Source: Verrucomicrobiia bacterium | GTDB lineage: Bacteria; Verrucomicrobiota; Verrucomicrobiia; Verrucomicrobiales; DEV007 | DNA length: 34,652 bases | Reading direction: 5' to 3' | NCBI GenBank assembly: GCA_020439945.1 | Contig: JAGRPB010000043.1 | Span: forward strand, 1-34,652 | Shown here: positions 34,435-34,652 of the stretch, one piece after another | Numbering within the stretch: position 1 is the stretch's first letter | How the letters are laid out: each line of letters begins with the position of its first letter | Program-made: the position numbers and the translations under genes | Notes under the pieces: model-generated | The model's input: the letters and a program-made list of their open reading frames with translations, nothing else | Told to the model about the DNA's origin: nothing | Databases searched by the model: none

Positions 34435-34652
34435 TCCACCAAGATCGCAACCAGAACCGTCGCGACGGCGCCCAGGCTGCTCATCGAAAGATCCCGCATC
34501 GTCTCCTCCAGGCTCTGCTGGATCTCCGATCCCATCCATCGATCGGACGCGAACTCGCCGATCTCCCACACGGCAGCGGCGCTAACTCCCGAGGTCAGCG
34601 CCATGAATTCGAGAATCCAACGGTCCTCGAAACCCCCAAGCCGAGCGAGACT
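34320..34652 (-). CDS. C-terminal part of a multi-pass membrane protein (DUF2238-like), cut by the window edge
   Basis: The minus-strand frame is open from the right edge to a stop at 34320, giving 110 visible residues; the start is beyond the window. They read SLARLGGFEDRWILEFMALT, then SGVSAAAVWEIGEFASDRWM, then QQSLEETMRDLSMSSLGAVA and TVLVAIL. The pattern 'WEIxEFxxD ... QQSLxETMRDL ... LGA' resembles DUF2238-type inner-membrane proteins of unknown function, which keep acidic residues in membrane helices. The final 37 residues or so are hydrophilic and are encoded antisense to the end of the permease gene. The true end may be correct, or an earlier stop may have been lost. Confidence 0.6.
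   Translation of the reverse strand, partial: SLARLGGFEDRWILEFMALTSGVSAAAVWEIGEFASDRWMGSEIQQSLEETMRDLSMSSLGAVATVLVAILVDHDFTSRRSKSTHPTTKPVMPKPTSQVHDSNTRGQGMS

Overview
The window is a high-GC, gene-dense chromosomal segment. It most probably comes from a Verrucomicrobiota bacterium or another member of the PVC group. This is inferred from gene content, not from a marker search. The pointers are a secreted sulfatase, a DUF1080 (3-keto-disaccharide hydrolase) lipoprotein-like enzyme beside a PQQ-type beta-propeller protein, a zinc-ribbon/DUF4190 membrane protein and a lone prepilin-like protein. lpxK, an LpxL-type acyltransferase and murJ indicate a Gram-negative envelope with lipid A and peptidoglycan. 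No rRNA, tRNA, CRISPR array, insertion sequence or prophage is visible.

Layout. 1-3918: divergent carbohydrate-associated exported proteins; the beta-propeller gene is interrupted by an in-frame TAG. 4040-6300: a small conserved hypothetical gene and asnB. 6515-10039 (minus strand): a housekeeping run in transcription order prs, rplY, pth, rpsF, ssb, ending in a strong terminator. 10199-11647: a zinc-ribbon membrane protein and a degenerate soluble histidine-kinase-like protein. 11835-15473: rpmB, rph, lpxK and a zinc alcohol dehydrogenase. 15624-18624: a His-rich exported protein, a lipid A acyltransferase-family protein, an M42 peptidase and a small membrane-anchored protein. 18667-19298: an AbrB/PIN toxin-antitoxin pair. 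19375-21288: a Uup-like ABC-F ATPase. 21289-22180: a long, almost gene-free stretch with repeats and a near-perfect sigma-54 promoter. 22181-26209: a sigma-54-type regulatory operon (NtrC/AlgB-like regulator, KinB-like sensor kinase, second receiver protein with an unrecognised C-terminal domain). 26316-28316: sulfatase and aroK on the minus strand. 28662-34434: Sua5/TsaC, murJ, a membrane-anchored hypothetical protein, a pseudopilin and an ABC exporter pair. The right edge holds the end of a membrane protein on the minus strand.

The most interesting signals are these. (1) A near-consensus -24/-12 promoter lies directly upstream of the NtrC/KinB-like operon, with candidate upstream activator sites; the third gene of the operon encodes a receiver with an unrecognised output. 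(2) A dispersed intergenic element has two 13-nt units at exactly 22-nt spacing and occurs three times, each time after the end of a gene. (3) Two different MITE-like inverted-repeat elements lie in intergenic gaps. (4) The beta-propeller gene has a single in-frame TAG, and the receiver gene is followed by a coding-like in-frame extension. (5) A perfect palindrome sits just upstream of the toxin-antitoxin pair.
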